Of a stretch of 33,503 nt of DNA, positions 32,722 to 33,503 are shown in pieces; position 1 is the stretch's first letter, and every line of letters starts with the position of its first letter. Where the stretch lies: NCBI GenBank assembly GCA_937127375.1, contig CAKZMA010000789.1, positions 1 to 33,503 of the forward strand, in the 5' to 3' direction. Below the pieces are notes generated by a model. The model saw only the letters and a program-made list of their open reading frames with translations. It did not search any database and was not told the origin of the DNA. Both the position numbers and the translations under genes were made by a program. The stretch is from an uncultured Coleofasciculus sp. Its GTDB lineage: Bacteria; Cyanobacteriota; Cyanobacteriia; Cyanobacteriales; Coleofasciculaceae.

Positions 32722-32782
32722 GGGGCGGGTTTAGGGACTTCATTCACTTTGTTCCCATTAACTGAACAACAAAACCCGCCCT
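32722..32782. repeat. GGGGCGGGTTT palindromic element, copy 3
   Basis: GGGGCGGGTTT (32722-32732) and AAACCCGCCC (32772-32781) form a 10-bp perfect stem, with TGTA directly before the left arm. It lies between the STRR array and the next gene. Confidence 0.75.
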
Positions 32783-32899
32783 AACCCCACCATTAACTAG
32801 GCATGGATCAACACAATACATGGCATTGATATTAATGTCCTAATGACCCTGGCGACTGCTATAACTTGAAAACTGCTGTAAGTAAACCTCAAACCCTTA

Positions 32900-32927
32900 C
32901 TGTTCCCTGTTCCCTGTTCCCTGTTCC
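32900..32927. repeat. Four copies of CTGTTCC
   Basis: Four exact tandem heptamers form the same STRR-like unit as at 28500-28547. Confidence 0.85.
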
Positions 32928-32970
32928 CTAATCTCCACCGCTAACTTTAATTGTGTCCACCTAATTACTT

Positions 32971-33503
32971 ATGACGCCAACTCCAACCGATTACGATAGC
33001 CCCTGGAAAGATGCCATAGAAAACTACTTTGAAGACTTCATCGCCTTCTTTTTACCTGAAGCGCAGCCGGAAATTGATTGGAGTCGAGGCTACGAATTTT
33101 TAGATAAAGAACTGCAACAAGTGGTGCGCGATGCTGAAGTTGGGCGGCGTTTAGCGGATAAGCTAGCAAAGGTTTACTTACTTACAGGTGAAGAAGCGTG
33201 GGTTTTAATCCACATCGAAGTTCAAAGCCAGGAAGAAACGAACTTTGCTGAACGGATGTTCGTTTACCATTACCGCATTTTTGACCGTTATAAGCGAAAC
33301 GTTGCCAGTTTAGCAATCTTGGGAGATGAACGATCTACCTGGAGACCTAATCAGTATGGTTATCAGCTATGGTCAAGTGAGATTCAGTTTAACTTTCCCG
33401 TGGTGAAGTTGCTAGACTATTCCCAGAGGGGGTCAATCCTTGAGACTTCCCGCAATCCCTTTGCTACCGTCGTCATGGCTCATTTACAAGCCCAAGAAAC
33501 CAG
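32971..33503 (+). CDS. Rpn family PD-(D/E)XK nuclease/putative transposase, 3' end outside window
   Basis: ATG 32971 opens a frame that runs 177 codons to the window edge without a stop. Landmarks of the Rpn/transposase_31-like PD-(D/E)XK family are present: YFEDFIAFFLPEAQPEIDW, YEFLDKELQQVV, RLADKLAKVYLL with a catalytic Asp, and HIEVQSQEE with the E-x-Q pair, then ERMFVYHYRIFDRY and SLAILGDE. Relatives are recombination-promoting nucleases or domesticated transposases, which is family knowledge. It differs from the other family member at 10229 and is not a recent copy of it. No clear ribosome binding site is seen. Confidence 0.85.
   Translation, partial: MTPTPTDYDSPWKDAIENYFEDFIAFFLPEAQPEIDWSRGYEFLDKELQQVVRDAEVGRRLADKLAKVYLLTGEEAWVLIHIEVQSQEETNFAERMFVYHYRIFDRYKRNVASLAILGDERSTWRPNQYGYQLWSSEIQFNFPVVKLLDYSQRGSILETSRNPFATVVMAHLQAQET

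Noticed and set aside
32590-32784. 64-codon open frame in the GTCATTN array
   Set aside because: It is a read-through of the heptamer array and a palindromic element, not a gene.

Overview
The window looks like chromosome from a filamentous cyanobacterium of the Coleofasciculus/Microcoleus/Moorea kind. The evidence is repeated GCGATCGC (HIP1) octamers, heptanucleotide STRR arrays, GC-rich palindromes that recur between genes, several multidomain PAS/GAF histidine kinases of the cyanobacterial type, a cyanobacterial GlgC, an Rre1/Ycf29-like response regulator, a DUF928 plus CHASE2-cyclase pair, and a probable cyanobacteriochrome. The genus is an inference. No rRNA, tRNA or CRISPR array was recognised.

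Left part (1-9952). A 53-residue exported-protein stub ends inside a perfect hairpin. It is followed by NAD+ synthetase (nadE), a DUF928 protein with a CHASE2/class III nucleotide cyclase, a GDSL esterase autotransporter, an EAL-domain protein with an inserted cysteine cluster, and an aldo/keto reductase whose ferredoxin-like tail has lost its cysteines.

Middle (10229-19158). This holds an Rpn-type PD-(D/E)XK protein with six perfect 12-bp repeats, a receiver-PAS-kinase, the formamidase pair fmdA-fmdB, an internally deleted ATP-grasp gene, a second large PAS kinase with a pseudo-receiver, and the Rre1/Ycf29-like regulator, which is divergent from glgC.

Right part (19159-33503). glgC is followed by a noncoding stretch and a decayed IS200/IS605 element. 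In that element tnpA is truncated and frameshifted, and tnpB carries a 213-bp MITE flanked by a 6-bp duplication. A DnaJ-type chaperone follows, then a 1446-residue kinase with three PAS and four GAF domains (GAF2 has a DXCF motif and a second cysteine 28 residues later). Next come two peroxiredoxin-family genes, a glycogen-debranching-type enzyme with a palindromic repeat inside its reading frame, and a second Rpn-type gene cut by the window edge.

Functional threads are glycogen metabolism (glgC and the debranching-type enzyme, about 10 kb apart), peroxide defence (two redoxins), signalling (three kinases, one regulator, one cyclase, one EAL protein) and many small repeats. The observations most worth following are the candidate photoreceptor kinase, the palindromic repeat inside the debranching gene, the traceable MITE insertion, a 48-bp noncoding motif present at two distant loci, and the cyclase whose substrate residue resembles guanylyl cyclases.
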